Origin: Deltaproteobacteria bacterium | GTDB taxonomy: Bacteria > Myxococcota_A > UBA796 > SXON01 | NCBI GenBank assembly: GCA_947490345.1 | Contig: CANLGL010000041.1 | Span: forward strand, 1 to 47,906 | Length of the DNA: 47,906 bases | Direction of reading: 5' to 3' | Shown here: positions 25,073 to 34,419 of the stretch, in pieces | Numbering within the stretch: the stretch's first letter is position 1 | Layout: each line of letters opens with the position of its first letter | Position numbers and translations under genes: made by a program | The notes under the pieces: generated by a model | The model's database searches: none | What the model saw: only the letters and a program-made list of their open reading frames with translations | What the model was told of the DNA's origin: nothing

Positions 25073-26386
25073 CTACGGCACGCCGGAAAGGGCGGCGACC
25101 GGATGCGCGTAGCCAAAGGCGCTCCCCATCGGCGTCTGCGCGTCCCAGACCGGATTGTGGTCCGCGTCCAGCGCCGTGAGGTGCCCGGCGACGCCCCAGG
25201 AGACGAGGTGCCCCGCAGCGGTTGGCTCGACATTGCCGAGCAGCTGGGTCGTGAGGCCACGTTCGGCGTCGTAGCTCCAGACCCGCGCGTACTCCCGCGT
25301 GCGGAGGTTGAGGTCGTAGGCCACCGCCTCGCTCCAGGCATCGGCCCCGGTGCCCGACCGGTTGTTGAACACCAGGAACCCGGCCTCGGTCGGGAGCACG
25401 CCGTGTTGGGGGCCGAACCCCTCACCCCCCACGAGTTGGACGTCGGAACCCTCGCCGCCGATGCGCGCGACCGTGGCCCCCGTCTCGCCGTGCACGACGA
25501 AGATGGACTCCAGCGTGTAACTGGAGAGCCAGTAATTTCCGTCCTTCCATGCGAGGCTGTTCATGTGAGTCCAGTCGCGGTCACCCCGCTCGTTGATGAC
25601 GAAGAGCGCGTCGACGTCGCTGGGGACCGCGTGATCCCAAGTGCTCCACACGGTGCGCACGGTGCCGTCCACGGAAACCTCCACCAGTGAATCACCTTGG
25701 ACCCGGACGCCGTCGTACTCGCGGATGTCGGAAACGATGGTGGCGTACCCACCGGAGGCAAGCTCGATGAAGTCGTGGTGGGCGTCGATCTCGACCACCG
25801 TGGGCTCACCCCCGGCGATCGGCAACCGCGCGATGACCGTGCTGGTGCCGAGCACGGGGATCATCCCCATCACCAGTACGTCGCGACCATCGGCGCTCAG
25901 TCGAGCCTGGGTCACGCTCTCCATGCCGCCGAGCCGGCGCCACCACACGGGGATGCCCTCGCCATCGTACAGGGCCACGTAGGTGGTCTCGCCCAGAATC
26001 GGCGCCAGAATCAGCCCGCGGTGCCCCCCGGTCACCAGGAGCTGCGGCAACTCGGCGGGAGCGTACGCGGGCTCGAAGGTCTGATCGGCAGAGACCTGCT
26101 CCCCCGAAACCGCGCGCCAATGCCAGACCTCCTCGGGAGTCAGGCCAGCCAAAACCACCGCATGGGTGCGCCCGTCTTCAGAGGACGAGCCCACGATCCG
26201 CTCACCGTACGCGGAATCGAGGCCGAACTCCAACGCGGCGTCGGACGGCTCGTCGGTGGTCCACGACACCGTGAGGGACGTCTCGGACTCCACGTCGAGC
26301 TCGGCGCTCACATCCAGCTGAGCGACAACGCGGTCGGGAAGGGTCTCAGTGCACGCAACGGCCAAGAAGAGGACGACATTCGACAT
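25073..26386 (-). CDS. arylsulfotransferase-like propeller lipoprotein, left paralog
   Basis: The 437-residue lipoprotein (lipobox VAC, Cys12) has a fibronectin-like N-terminal domain (about 28-105, ending VWHWRAVSG) as in purple acid phosphatases. A beta-propeller follows that resembles the ASST/arylsulfotransferase family: HHDFIEL, WTHMNSLAW, FGPQHGVLP and HLVSWGVAGHL supply the clustered histidines. Family enzymes move sulfate between phenolic compounds through a His. The copy at 46091 shares all blocks. Acceptor and donor are unknown, and these divergent members may only bind. Confidence 0.75.
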   Translation of the reverse strand: MSNVVLFLAVACTETLPDRVVAQLDVSAELDVESETSLTVSWTTDEPSDAALEFGLDSAYGERIVGSSSEDGRTHAVVLAGLTPEEVWHWRAVSGEQVSADQTFEPAYAPAELPQLLVTGGHRGLILAPILGETTYVALYDGEGIPVWWRRLGGMESVTQARLSADGRDVLVMGMIPVLGTSTVIARLPIAGGEPTVVEIDAHHDFIELASGGYATIVSDIREYDGVRVQGDSLVEVSVDGTVRTVWSTWDHAVPSDVDALFVINERGDRDWTHMNSLAWKDGNYWLSSYTLESIFVVHGETGATVARIGGEGSDVQLVGGEGFGPQHGVLPTEAGFLVFNNRSGTGADAWSEAVAYDLNLRTREYARVWSYDAERGLTTQLLGNVEPTAAGHLVSWGVAGHLTALDADHNPVWDAQTPMGSAFGYAHPVAALSGVP

Positions 26387-26394
26387 GCCCGTGC

Positions 26395-26434
26395 AATGTC
26401 AGAAGTCCAAAAAACGATCGCAGCTTTCGTCAAC
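26395..26434 (-). promoter_or_regulatory. promoter region of the left ASST-like gene
   Basis: The minus strand shows TTGACG (26434-26429), a GATCG, a run of six T and GGACTT 19 bases after the -35 box. The right paralog at 46091 has TTGACG, GATCG, a T-run and GGACAT in the same order with an 18-base gap. Conservation between paralogs supports a real promoter or operator. Confidence 0.5.
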
Positions 26435-26457
26435 CGTCAGTCAGGAGCGCGCCCCGT

Positions 26458-27768
26458 TCACGGAGTCAAGCGCGTGTAGTACACGTTGGTCTTGCCGCGC
26501 GTCCCCTGCGCCCAGACCACGTGGAAGTTCCCCTTGGAGTCCACGGCCATCGACGGCAGCTCAGGGGTTCCGGCGCCGATGGCGGCAGCCTGTCGGGGCG
26601 GATCCCATCCGGTGCCGCGGTTGACGCTGTACACCAGCTCGCCCGTGGCCGAACCCTGCCAGCCCCAGACATTGCAGACGGTGTTCCCCGCCGCCGCGAG
26701 GAAGGGATCGTAGTGGTAGCCACCCAGCCCCTTGGCAAGGTCTACCGCCGTCTCCCAGGCCCCTGGTTTTCCGACGCGCGCGTACACGTGCAGGGGCGAA
26801 CCGTGAACCTTGTGGAACCATGTGAGCCAGTCGCGACCATCCGCGGTGAACGCGAAGTGTACGCGCTCCCCCGGAAATGACGTCGCCGAGATGTTTTCAG
26901 GGGCTCCGAAGCTCCCGTCGCGACCCTCGGCGACGTAGAGCGTGGTCTCGGATTGGCCGGCACCCAGGTCCCACCCCGCGAGGACCGAGCCGTCCGGTCG
27001 CGACATCACATTGGTGTGCCACGCGTCGACCGCGCCGTCGCTCGCCGCCACCGGCTCGGACCAGACGCCCCCTCGCCTCCAGCGCCAGTTGGCGACGAAA
27101 CGAAACGCGGGGCCCATCGCCTTGCCGATGTAGTTGAAGGCGACGTCCTCTCCTCCCGCCCAGGCGATGTGGCCGGACCCACTTTCGTGCTCACCTCCGG
27201 GGGTCAGTGCAACTGGCTCGCTCCACCCCGCGGCCGTGCGCTCGCGGAACCAGGTCTGGCTCCGAAAGTCCGCCTCGGCATGATCGTAGGTGACCCAGAC
27301 ACGCCCATCCGGACGAACCACGATGTCCGGACCCCAGTTGCGCCCGGTAAGCGGCGAGACCGCTTCGGGCTGGCTCCAGGTGACGCCATCGGTGCTGGTG
27401 CGGTACCGGACGACGTCGCCGGATTCCTGATGGTCGTAGTAGACGAGGTGCAGCGTATCGTCGGCGCCCACTTCGATCTGGGCGCGAAAGCCGCCGGTGG
27501 ATTCGTCGGTCACCCGCAGCGCGGGGGGCACCCTGCCCAGCTGAGGCGCCGGACCGGGGGGCGGAGGCGTGTCGTGGAAACCAGGGTACCCGGTTGGATC
27601 CTGGAGCGCGCCGCCGGAGCCCGAGGCGCCGACCGGACCGTTGGCGCCCGGGGGACCGGGCCGGCCGGCAGGGCCGCGTGCCGACCCGGGCGGATGCCTC
27701 GCCGGACCCGGAGCGGCGGTGGGTTTGGGCGGGTCAGTGCAGGCAGCGAGGACGAGGGCGAGGATCAT
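26458..27768 (-). CDS. BNR/sialidase-like propeller lipoprotein with collagen-like linker
   Basis: The 436-residue lipoprotein (MILALVLAAC, Cys10) has a Pro/Gly linker holding seven collagen-type G-X-Y triplets (32-52). A six-bladed propeller follows, with an Asp-box-like STDGVTWSQP and repeated W-x-P blade ends. Family members include sialidases, but no arginine triad can be assigned here, so it may be a binding propeller. Its ATG overlaps the stop of the sulfatase-like gene (ATGA), so the two form an operon. It ends 71 bp from the ASST-like gene. Confidence 0.75.
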   Translation of the reverse strand: MILALVLAACTDPPKPTAAPGPARHPPGSARGPAGRPGPPGANGPVGASGSGGALQDPTGYPGFHDTPPPPGPAPQLGRVPPALRVTDESTGGFRAQIEVGADDTLHLVYYDHQESGDVVRYRTSTDGVTWSQPEAVSPLTGRNWGPDIVVRPDGRVWVTYDHAEADFRSQTWFRERTAAGWSEPVALTPGGEHESGSGHIAWAGGEDVAFNYIGKAMGPAFRFVANWRWRRGGVWSEPVAASDGAVDAWHTNVMSRPDGSVLAGWDLGAGQSETTLYVAEGRDGSFGAPENISATSFPGERVHFAFTADGRDWLTWFHKVHGSPLHVYARVGKPGAWETAVDLAKGLGGYHYDPFLAAAGNTVCNVWGWQGSATGELVYSVNRGTGWDPPRQAAAIGAGTPELPSMAVDSKGNFHVVWAQGTRGKTNVYYTRLTP

Positions 27769-29171
27769 CGGGGCGCCGGAGGGGGGGGAACGGTGTAGCC
27801 GAGGGCGTTGAGCTGCGCGGCGGTCTCGGGATCGACGCCGCGGCCAGGTCCGGCGGGGGCAGCGGCCATGTGCGGCGCCAGGGCGTCGACGGTGGAGCGG
27901 TAGCGTTGTTTGGCGGCAGCCAGCTGCGCCGCGATCGCGACCGGGGCGAGCTCCGCAGGGTCGGCGACCAGATCGTACCCAGTGGCCGAGCCGTCGGGCG
28001 CCCAGATGCCCTTGGCCCCGGTCGATCGTACGGCGAAGAGCTGAGGCGCCATCCAGGGGTCGGTCAACGCGTAGATCACATCCGCGCCGGGCTCAGAGAG
28101 GTCCTTGCCCATCAACGGAGCCGTGGTGCCGAGCCCCGCCAGCCGAAGGACGGTGGGCAGCACATCGATGAGGCCGGCGTACCGATCGTCCCGCCCGGAG
28201 GCAAGACCCGGAGCGCGGACGACCAGCGGCACATGCAGCGTCTCGTCGTGCAGGCTGGCGCGGTGGTTGAAGAAGTACCCGTGCCCGAAGGACTCGCCGT
28301 GGTCCGCGGTGACCACCACCACGGTGTCGGCGCCGGCCATCGCGAAGAGCGGCGCGAGGGTCACATCAAGTTCGGTGATCTCGGCCTCGTAGAGGGCGCG
28401 GACGTGCTCCAAGTCGCGTGCGGGCAGCGGCGTGCCGGCATCGCGGTGGCCGTGCAAGGTGCGATCCGTCCCGTCGAAGGTGCCGGTGTAGTCGGGATCG
28501 TAGCGCCGGGGGTCCGCTGGCGTGTAGGGGAAATGGGCGTCAAAGAGGTGTACAAACGCGAACGCAGGTCCCGACTGTGCTTGCCACCAGGTTCGGGCGC
28601 GGGCGACCACCTCGGCCGCCGGACGCGTCTCCCGCTCGCGCACCCCCTCGTCGTCGTACACGTCGAACCCGCGGTCCAGTCCCGACGCCCCTTTCTCAAG
28701 GGTGATGCCGCCGATGAACGCCCCCGTAGCGTACCCGTTGCTCCTGGCAATCTCCGCGGCGGTGGGGCCCTGATAGAGCGAGCCACCGTTCCCCGGCACG
28801 TTCCCATGCACCTCGGGAAGCACGCCGGAGAGCATGGTCCAGTGGCTGATCGCCGTCTCCACGAAGTGGGTGTAGGCGCGCGTGTAGAGCCGGCCTCCGG
28901 CTGCGAGGGCGGCGAGGTTCGGCGTGTCCGCACGGCCGCCGTACAGCGCCAGGTGGGGGGCGCTGACGGTGTCCAGCGACACCCACACGATCGAGTGCGC
29001 GCCCGACGGCACCGGCCCCACCGGGAACGAAGGGCGCGCCACGAGAGGCCCCGGTCGGGTGACCGGCGCCATCGGCTGTCCGACCCGGGGGGGGCCGGCC
29101 GGCCCGACGGGCATCCGCGAAGGCCTGGGATCCGGCTCCGAGCAGGCCAGCAGCACCATCAGGTCTAGCAT
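27765..29171 (-). CDS. sulfatase-superfamily lipoprotein lacking the formylglycine Cys
   Basis: The 468-residue lipoprotein (Cys10) has a Pro/Gly linker (13-55) and an alkaline phosphatase-superfamily domain. Metal ligands seen are Asp67 (VSLDTV), His213 (DAHFPY), Asp290 and His291 (TADHGES). The nucleophile loop reads ETAISHWTMLSG where sulfatases have C/S-x-P-S-R, leaving Thr106 at the catalytic position and Ile in place of Pro. It may be a phosphatase, phosphodiesterase or phosphoryl transferase, or inactive. The -10-like TAAGTT lies five bases before the ATG. It diverges from the FGE-like gene at 29251. Confidence 0.82.
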   Translation of the reverse strand: MLDLMVLLACSEPDPRPSRMPVGPAGPPRVGQPMAPVTRPGPLVARPSFPVGPVPSGAHSIVWVSLDTVSAPHLALYGGRADTPNLAALAAGGRLYTRAYTHFVETAISHWTMLSGVLPEVHGNVPGNGGSLYQGPTAAEIARSNGYATGAFIGGITLEKGASGLDRGFDVYDDEGVRERETRPAAEVVARARTWWQAQSGPAFAFVHLFDAHFPYTPADPRRYDPDYTGTFDGTDRTLHGHRDAGTPLPARDLEHVRALYEAEITELDVTLAPLFAMAGADTVVVVTADHGESFGHGYFFNHRASLHDETLHVPLVVRAPGLASGRDDRYAGLIDVLPTVLRLAGLGTTAPLMGKDLSEPGADVIYALTDPWMAPQLFAVRSTGAKGIWAPDGSATGYDLVADPAELAPVAIAAQLAAAKQRYRSTVDALAPHMAAAPAGPGRGVDPETAAQLNALGYTVPPPPAPR

Positions 29172-29250
29172 TTGCCAACTTAGCCACTACGGCCCACGTG
29201 CGCGCCGCGGGGTCACCAAACACGGGTACACTGGCGCCTTCGGAACGCAG

Positions 29251-30237
29251 ATGTCCCGTGCCCTCGCATTCCCGCTTCTAGTCTCTACCGCCTGCGTCGC
29301 AGCGGGGGACAGCGCGCCGCCGGATTCGGTGGCGATCGTGGAGATCGTGGACCACGACCAGGATGGCGACCCGGTGGCGACCGACTGCGACGACCTCGAT
29401 CCCGCCGTCACCACCGCCACCGAGCGCCTCATCCCCGCCGGTCCCTTTGTCCGCGGAGCCGACGATCTCGAGGACGCCTCGCCCGCGCGGACGATCACGC
29501 TGTCCGCCTACTGCCTGGACGTGCATGAGGTCACCAACGCCGAGTTCGCGATATTTCTGGCCGAACAAGCCGCAGCGGACTCCCCCAACGCCGACGCCGA
29601 GGGCCGACCACTCTTCGACTTCCTGGACAGTGACGACGAGGTCCCCGAACGCATCGTCGACGCCGGCGAGGGCCGCTACACCGTGACCCCGGGCTACGAG
29701 GACCATCCGGTCGTGGAAGTTTTTCACTGGTCGGCCCTCGCGTACTGCGCGAGCCGAGGGCGGCGCGTGCCAACCGAGGCGCAGTGGGAGAAGGCGGCGG
29801 GCGGGCCCGAGGAGTGGCTTTGGCCCTGGGGCGAGGCGGAGCCGGCGTGCGAGCGCGCGAACCTCAGGCTGGGCCCCGAGGGCTCCGACAGCGGCGACAC
29901 GACCGAGCCGTGCATCGACGACACCGTCCCCGTCGGGAGCTACGCCGGGTCCCCTGGCGCCTACGGCCAGCTCGATCTCGGCGGCAACGCGGCCGAGTGG
30001 GTTTTCGACTGGTACAGCGCTGACTACTACGCCACTTCTGAGGCTGAAGACCCCGTGGGGCCGGACTCCGGTTGGAGCGAGCAGTTCCCCGACGGCGCGG
30101 GAGAGGCGAGGGTCACCCGAGGCGGCGGCTTCGCGACCGGCGATCTCGCGGCCACCACCACCAGTCGCTACGTGGAGCGACCGGGCGGCGCTAGCAATGG
30201 GGTTGGATTCCGGTGCGCGCGGGACTTGGCGCCTTAG
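29251..30237 (+). CDS. FGE-like lipoprotein, Cys pair missing
   Basis: The 328-residue lipoprotein (VSTAC, Cys15) has a MopE-like metal motif (DQDGDPVATDCDDLDPAV, about 33-50) and then a sulfatase-modifying-factor (FGE, SUMF1) domain with [44 protein letters not shown] and VTRGGGFATGD. In true FGE two Cys follow RGGS; here GGGFATGDLAATTTSRY has none. It is therefore probably a glycan-, metal- or nucleophile-binding relative. TACACT at 29227-29232 could be its -10 box. It is convergent with a second FGE-like gene, 7 bp apart. Confidence 0.85.
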   Translation: MSRALAFPLLVSTACVAAGDSAPPDSVAIVEIVDHDQDGDPVATDCDDLDPAVTTATERLIPAGPFVRGADDLEDASPARTITLSAYCLDVHEVTNAEFAIFLAEQAAADSPNADAEGRPLFDFLDSDDEVPERIVDAGEGRYTVTPGYEDHPVVEVFHWSALAYCASRGRRVPTEAQWEKAAGGPEEWLWPWGEAEPACERANLRLGPEGSDSGDTTEPCIDDTVPVGSYAGSPGAYGQLDLGGNAAEWVFDWYSADYYATSEAEDPVGPDSGWSEQFPDGAGEARVTRGGGFATGDLAATTTSRYVERPGGASNGVGFRCARDLAP

Positions 30238-30244
30238 CTCCGCC

Positions 30245-31738
30245 TCAGTGCGACGCGGGGCCGCCCGCAGGCGGATCAGCGCGAGGGGCGCCGGGCGGCC
30301 GACCGCCGGGTGCGTTCGGCCTCCCGCCCGGTGGCGGTCCACCCGGCCCGCCGGCCCCCTCCGCCCTGACCGTCACCGTCAGGCCGGTGACACCGCCCTC
30401 GGCTGCCAAAACCGGGTTCTGATCGACCTTGCCGAAGCCTCCAGAGCCCGACGGCGCCATCCACTTCCCCCCTTTTTGGGTCGGGGCGCCGGCATCAAGG
30501 GCGACCATCAGCAGGTAGCTGGCCCCGGCCGGGACCTCCAAGGTAAACGGCAGCACCGCCTCGCCAGCCGGTGTCAACCGGGCCTCGGCGACCGGCGAGC
30601 GCCCGGGGGGCACCATCCCGGTACGCGGATCCGCGTCGGCCGCGTCAAACGCGGTGACGTAAAGCGCGCGGCCCACCATCGGGCCGTCGCCGCCGCGTAC
30701 TTCGCCGGCAAGTGTCACCAGGTGGAGCGCCTCCACCGCGTCGGGATTGCCTGCCGTCCGGGAGCGCGCGCACCGCACCCCGGTGGCGCTGCCTTCCAGG
30801 TTCGAGGTGAAACGGTTGGACACGCGCATGTTGGTCGAGAACGTGTTCCAGCCCCCGCCGCGAAGGACGTGGAGGTCGCCGCCAGCGGGTCCAGTGGGGT
30901 CCACCCGGGGCGGGTCGCGGTGATAGACCTTGGGGTGGTAGCGGTCGGCGACCCACTCCCACAAATTGCCCGCCAGCTCCTCATGGCCGTACGGCCCGAT
31001 GTTTCGGGTCGCGACAGTGGACTTCCCTTCGCACATCGTCGGCGACCCGCTGGCCGAGGCCTGGTGGTTGGCGCGCACACAGCTCGGCTCCTCAAAGCCC
31101 CACGGATAGGGCCTCAGATCGCCGGCATCGCAGCGAGCTGGGTCGGTCCCGAGCTCACAGCCGCCGCGGGCGGCCTTTTCCCACTGCGCCTCGGTCGGGA
31201 GGGCCTTGCCCACGGCGGTGCAGGCCGCTTCGGCTTCTGGCCAGGTGAGGCCTTCGCGGAGCGTGCCTGCTGGATCGGCCAGCTCGCGCCGATCGAGGCA
31301 ATAGCCGGAGACGGTCACTCGATGAACCGGGCCTTCGTCGGCGCCGGCGTGGGTCGACGCGGAGCCCATCAAAAACGGCCCGGGGCGAACCCAACGCTCG
31401 GTCTCGGGGCCAACGGCGGCGTCGTTGTCGTCGCAGTCGGTGCCGGAGCCGGGGCAGGTCCATGCGTCGGTCGCGCCGTCGCCATCGAGGTCGGGGCAGG
31501 CCGCTTCCGGCGGGAGCGGCGGCACGTCGGCGGCCAGGACCTCGTCCCAACTCGACGACAGGTCCTCGACGGGGGAGCTGCTGGCGCCGCCGGGAGGGCC
31601 GGGGGGCGGCGGATGCGACCTGCGCGCGGTCGCCGGCGCCTCGGGCGAACAGGCGCAGGCGAGCAGGAAGAGAATCACGGGCCAAACGTAGCGTGGTCGG
31701 GGCCGGACGGAGGCCAGGCCGCGTCGCCGGAACCTCAC
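30245..31738 (-). CDS. second FGE-like lipoprotein with Gly/Pro-rich tail
   Basis: The 497-residue protein has a long Arg-rich leader to a lipobox (LFLLACAC, Cys28 or Cys30), a MopE-like motif ([10 protein letters not shown]) and an FGE domain: [25 protein letters not shown] and [20 protein letters not shown]. The two FGE active-site Cys positions are Thr and Met. A further beta-rich domain follows and then a Gly/Pro tail of about 40 residues. The start at 31738 (GTG) overlaps the SGNH stop as GTGA; a GTG at 31678 would give an ultra-short leader and is the alternative. Confidence 0.82.
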   Translation of the reverse strand: MRFRRRGLASVRPRPRYVWPVILFLLACACSPEAPATARRSHPPPPGPPGGASSSPVEDLSSSWDEVLAADVPPLPPEAACPDLDGDGATDAWTCPGSGTDCDDNDAAVGPETERWVRPGPFLMGSASTHAGADEGPVHRVTVSGYCLDRRELADPAGTLREGLTWPEAEAACTAVGKALPTEAQWEKAARGGCELGTDPARCDAGDLRPYPWGFEEPSCVRANHQASASGSPTMCEGKSTVATRNIGPYGHEELAGNLWEWVADRYHPKVYHRDPPRVDPTGPAGGDLHVLRGGGWNTFSTNMRVSNRFTSNLEGSATGVRCARSRTAGNPDAVEALHLVTLAGEVRGGDGPMVGRALYVTAFDAADADPRTGMVPPGRSPVAEARLTPAGEAVLPFTLEVPAGASYLLMVALDAGAPTQKGGKWMAPSGSGGFGKVDQNPVLAAEGGVTGLTVTVRAEGAGGPGGPPPGGRPNAPGGRPPGAPRADPPAGGPASH

Positions 31739-32880
31739 CGCATCCCGACCGGGTGTAGGCGCGTCCAGATGGCGTCAGCGAGCAGCCGATGCCCCATTGC
31801 GTTCGGGTGCATGGCGACCCCGCCGCCTTCCATGGACCGTCGTTCTTCGTCGCGGATGTGTTGAACTCCCTCGGGCCAGCTGCCGCGCAGGTCGATGAAC
31901 GAGATGCCCGCCTCGGTCAGCGCGCCCGCCATCGCGGCGAGGTCGTCGGTGAGGAAGCGGCAGCGCGCGCCGGGGTCGGAGGTGGTGCAACTGCGCTCGC
32001 TCGGCGCGGGTAACAACACAAAAGTGGTGGACCCGCCGGCCGCGTTCACACGATCGCGCATGGTGGTGGCAGCGGCCCGAAACTCAGCCACCGCCCCCTC
32101 GTTCAGGCGACGGCCGTTCGGATCCGAGGGCGCTTCGCTGCGCCGCAAGGCGTACCATACGGCGTTGGCCAGGTAGGACCGGCCGACCAACCAGCGAGCG
32201 CCCGCTGAGCGCGCGAGGTCGGGCGGCATCACCAGCCGCCCTTGCACGGTCAACGCCGTGGCCTCCTCAAGATCATCCGCATAGAAGATTATGAAGACGC
32301 GGCCTGGCTGCTTGGTGGCCAGCGCGGTTGCCAGGCGTCTGAGCGCGCCGCAGAACCCCGCCCCGGGCACCCCGAGGTTCTCCGATGTGACCTGCGCTCC
32401 CAGCTCACCGGCGAACTTCTCGGTCAGGAGCGCGCCGAAGGTCTCGGCCGGCCCCACCCCGAGACCATAGGTGACGGAGTCGCCGACGAACCAGAGACTG
32501 TGTCGTCCCGCTCCCACGCCCGCGCGGCTCTCTCGTGGGGGGGGGGTCGCGCCCGGGAGCGGCGGCCCGTCAGGTCCGGCCAGGGGCGGGCGCATCTGGC
32601 CAGGCGGGGGCCCCATGCCTTCCGTACCCCCGGGGCCCCCCGCTGGGCCCCCCCATCGCGAGCGGTGGGACAAAAAAGAGGCGGATTCTCTGCACAAGTC
32701 GCCCCCATCGTCGGTCGCGTCGACCAGGGTCTCGAGCCGGAAGTCCGAGCCCTCGAGTCCGGCGACGCTCGGTAGGGTCGGATAGTGCCAGCGCAACCCG
32801 GCCTCGGCCATCGCCGTGCCAGCCGATGCGGCCGCCACCAGGAAGGCCATCCGCAGTCCGAGGGAGGGTACGTCGCCCAC
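31735..32880 (-). CDS. SGNH hydrolase-like protein with Gly/Pro insert
   Basis: The protein of about 381 residues has an N-terminal signal or anchor ([15 protein letters not shown]), a Gly/Pro/Met-rich stretch (about 75-120) and an SGNH domain: [31 protein letters not shown] and MHPNAMGHR. The last block has His but no obvious Asp three residues earlier. The GTG at 32880 is preferred because TATCAT at 32892-32887 lies six bases before it, as in leaderless transcripts; a GTG at 32895 is also open. It is coupled to the FGE-like gene downstream (GTGA). Confidence 0.8.
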   Translation of the reverse strand: MGDVPSLGLRMAFLVAAASAGTAMAEAGLRWHYPTLPSVAGLEGSDFRLETLVDATDDGGDLCRESASFLSHRSRWGGPAGGPGGTEGMGPPPGQMRPPLAGPDGPPLPGATPPPRESRAGVGAGRHSLWFVGDSVTYGLGVGPAETFGALLTEKFAGELGAQVTSENLGVPGAGFCGALRRLATALATKQPGRVFIIFYADDLEEATALTVQGRLVMPPDLARSAGARWLVGRSYLANAVWYALRRSEAPSDPNGRRLNEGAVAEFRAAATTMRDRVNAAGGSTTFVLLPAPSERSCTTSDPGARCRFLTDDLAAMAGALTEAGISFIDLRGSWPEGVQHIRDEERRSMEGGGVAMHPNAMGHRLLADAIWTRLHPVGMR

Positions 32881-32886
32881 GGGCAA

Positions 32887-32896
32887 ATGATACACT
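32887..32896. promoter_or_regulatory. overlapping divergent -10 boxes
   Basis: On the minus strand TATCAT (32892-32887) stands six bases before GTG 32880. On the plus strand TACACT (32891-32896) stands eight bases before ATG 32905. The two boxes share two bases, and neither gene has room for a ribosome binding site, so both messages would be leaderless or nearly so and their transcription mutually exclusive. Confidence 0.5.
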
Positions 32897-32904
32897 CTCT
32901 AGAC

Positions 32905-34419
32905 ATGCGCCGGCTCTCCTTCGTCCCGACCCTGTGTTTGCTGCCATGGGGTTGCGACGCCTCGAACGCACCCGATTCAAGCGATGGGCTCGACAGCGTG
33001 GACACCGCGGAGGGATCGCGCGAGCGTATTTTAGCGAGCACGGACCTGCTGCTCGAAGGGGCAACTGTGGGCGATCGGGCTGGCCGATACGTGGCGCGCG
33101 CCGGCGATGTCGACGCGGACGGCACGCCGGATCTCTACATTGGCGCCGACCACGGCGACGGAAACCAGACCCTCCCCGGGCGGGTCTACATCGTGAGTGG
33201 CGCGTCGTTGCCCGCGTCGGGGTCTGTGGAGCTGATGAGCACGGCGACGAGTTTCCTGGGCGAAGAGGTCGCTGACATGGCCGGGCATTCCGGCGGCCAC
33301 GCGGGCGACGTCGATGGCGACGGCGCCGACGACCTGGTGATCAGCGCCTACCACGCCAGCGACAGCGGCCTGGAGGAGGGTCGGGTCTACCTGGTGCGAG
33401 GAGGGGAGCTCACCCCCGGTTCGCGCCTGCTGGCCGACGCGGATTGGACCTTCGGCGGCTCGATGGACTACGGCCGTCTGGGCCACGGTCTCTCGGGCGT
33501 GGGCGACGTCGACGGCGACGGTCGCGACGACGTCATGATGGGCCTGTGTTGCGGAGAGCCGGCGTCGCTCGGCGCGGTCTGGATCGCGCTCGGGGGTGAG
33601 TTGGGAACGGGCGGATTCAAGGAGGTCGACGACCTCCTGCCCCGTTGGGACGGCGCGCAGCCCGGCGACGGTGCGGGAGTCAAGATCGCTTCTGGCGGCG
33701 ACGTCGATGGCGACGGGCTCAAAGACAGCATGGCCGCGGCTCGCCTCAGCGGCGGCGAGGTCCGTGGCGGCCGGGTGTACCTCATCCCGGGGTCCTCGGT
33801 GGTGCCGGGTGTGTCCAGCCTGCTTTCGATGGTCGATCAGCAGTTCGAGGGGGTCGAACGCGACGGCGAGCTCGGCTACAGCTTGGGAACCGCGGGCGAT
33901 GTCGATGGCGACGGCCTAGATGACTTGCTCATGGGCGCCTACCACGCCGGAGCGCTGGCACCCAACGCGGGCGTGGTCTATCTCTTCTTCGGCGCCGAGC
34001 TGGTGGGTGGCAACACCCTCGCCAACCAGGCCGCGGTCACCTTCGATTCCGCGGTCGAGAACATGCAGGTCGGAGTAGCCGTCACGGGAGGCCTGAACGT
34101 GGATGGCGACGATCTCGCCGACTTCGTGGTCGGAGCCTCGGGCGTGTCCCCTCCCACCCTGGAGGGCAGCGGGTCGCCGGGTCCCAACATGGACAGTCCG
34201 GGCGACGTGTGGTTGTTTCGCGGCGCGTCGATCGCTCCTGGCTCCTTCGACGTGGCCACGGGTGATCTCCACATCCGCGGCGCCGAGACGAACGACCACG
34301 CGGGCATCTCCGTGGCGACGCCAGGCGACCTCGACGGCGATGGGCAGGACGACCTTCTCGTCGGCGGCGAGCGCGGCCAGGAGGGGGTGGGGCGGGCGTG
34401 GCTGCTTTTCGACTTGTGA
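32905..34419 (+). CDS. FG-GAP/VCBS repeat lipoprotein, integrin-alpha-like
   Basis: The 504-residue protein has a leader ending LLPWGC (Cys17), a short acidic linker and then about seven FG-GAP repeats of the form GDVDGDGxDDLLMG with YxxG turns, making a single calcium-binding beta-propeller like the head of integrin alpha chains. Examples are AGDVDGDGADDLVIS and PGDLDGDGQDDLLVG. It is a likely surface adhesion or scaffold protein. Its stop overlaps the GTG start of the sulfatase-like gene, so it heads a four-gene operon. Confidence 0.9.
   Translation: MRRLSFVPTLCLLPWGCDASNAPDSSDGLDSVDTAEGSRERILASTDLLLEGATVGDRAGRYVARAGDVDADGTPDLYIGADHGDGNQTLPGRVYIVSGASLPASGSVELMSTATSFLGEEVADMAGHSGGHAGDVDGDGADDLVISAYHASDSGLEEGRVYLVRGGELTPGSRLLADADWTFGGSMDYGRLGHGLSGVGDVDGDGRDDVMMGLCCGEPASLGAVWIALGGELGTGGFKEVDDLLPRWDGAQPGDGAGVKIASGGDVDGDGLKDSMAAARLSGGEVRGGRVYLIPGSSVVPGVSSLLSMVDQQFEGVERDGELGYSLGTAGDVDGDGLDDLLMGAYHAGALAPNAGVVYLFFGAELVGGNTLANQAAVTFDSAVENMQVGVAVTGGLNVDGDDLADFVVGASGVSPPTLEGSGSPGPNMDSPGDVWLFRGASIAPGSFDVATGDLHIRGAETNDHAGISVATPGDLDGDGQDDLLVGGERGQEGVGRAWLLFDL

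Noticed and set aside
27765..29171. True arylsulfatase
   Set aside because: The C/S-x-P-S-R formylglycine motif is absent, with Thr at the nucleophile position.
29251..30237. Functional formylglycine-generating enzyme
   Set aside because: Both active-site Cys are missing and the protein is a lipoprotein rather than acting on unfolded sulfatases before export.
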